Assembly: GCA_964569715.1 (NCBI GenBank)
Contig: CAZMUD010000075.1
Location: forward strand, 1-5,115
DNA from: CAZMUD01 sp964569715
GTDB lineage: Bacteria > Chloroflexota > Dehalococcoidia > Dehalococcoidales > UBA2162
DNA: 5,115 nucleotides
Reading direction: 5' to 3'
Below the pieces are notes generated by a model. It was not told the origin of the DNA and searched no databases. It saw only the letters and a list, made by a program, of their open reading frames with translations. Position numbers and translations under genes: made by a program. Every line of letters begins with the position of its first letter. Position 1 is the stretch's first letter. Shown one piece after another: positions 4,987-5,115 of the stretch.

Positions 4987-5115
4987 TAGGTAATTTAGAA
5001 AACTATTTACACTGAGTTCAAAGAGCCTTTATCCTAGCACAAGAAAACACTTTTGTCAACAGGTAATTTAGAAAACTATTTACACTGAGTTCAAAGAGCC
5101 TTTATCCTAGCACAA
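4961..5115. repeat. 73-bp tandem direct repeat, continuing past the right edge
   Basis: Unit 1 (4961-5033) and unit 2 (5034-5106) differ at one position (T at 4987, C at 5060). A third unit begins at 5107 and is cut by the window edge after 9 matching bases. There is no coding frame in it. Each unit contains a minus-strand -35 and most of a spacer, and the -10 falls across the unit boundary. The near-identity points to recent duplication or ongoing homogenisation. It does not have repeat-spacer structure. Confidence 0.9.
5031..5059 (-). promoter_or_regulatory. Third promoter, in repeat unit 2
   Basis: This is a copy of the preceding promoter displaced by 73 bases. It has TTGACA (5059-5054), a 17-base spacer and TAGGAT (5036-5031, 4 of 6 consensus bases). 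The -10 hexamer spans the junction of units 1 and 2. A fourth -10 copy is present at 5104-5109, and its -35 would lie beyond the window edge. Confidence 0.58.

Noticed and set aside
4961..5115. CRISPR array
   Set aside because: The 73-bp units are alike along their whole length, with one difference. There are no unique spacers and no cas genes in the window.

Overview
The window looks like a bacterial chromosome segment, most plausibly from an uncultured Chloroflexota of the Dehalococcoidia type. This lineage guess is an inference. It rests on the short (~430-residue) form of ThiC, the style of the C/G-rich multi-hairpin intergenic repeat, and the gene set. No rRNA or other taxonomic marker is present.

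Layout, left to right. Positions 1-385 hold no gene. They contain about 120 bases of unremarkable AT-rich DNA, then a ~187-bp MITE-like element (121-307) with imperfect terminal inverted repeats and four strong internal hairpins, then a weak promoter candidate. A TPP riboswitch (386-473) follows, with an intrinsic terminator (484-528) as its expression platform and a good Shine-Dalgarno before thiC (541-1839). Downstream on the same strand, with gaps of 36, 12 and 52 bases, lie cinA (1876-3078), a site-2 (M50) membrane protease (3091-3873) and a CPBP/CAAX-type membrane protease (3926-4669). The first two proteins are unusual. CinA has a degenerate NMN-amidase active site, and the M50 protease stops just inside what looks like the start of a CBS domain.

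A convergent gene for a small two-helix membrane protein (4666-4905, minus strand) meets the CPBP gene at an interlocked CTAG that supplies both stop codons. Its intrinsic terminator lies inside the 3' end of the CPBP coding sequence. Upstream of the small gene, the window ends in a near-perfect 73-bp tandem repeat. Each copy carries a sigma-70-like promoter pointing at the small gene, and a diverged copy forms the most proximal promoter.

Working model: TPP represses thiamine-pyrimidine synthesis by transcription attenuation. It may also affect cinA and the two proteases if they are read from the same transcript. The small membrane protein is an independent opposing unit with a multiplied promoter. 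No defence system, CRISPR array or prophage is visible. The most unusual parts are the promoter-bearing tandem repeat with its convergent gene, and the two degenerate protein domains.
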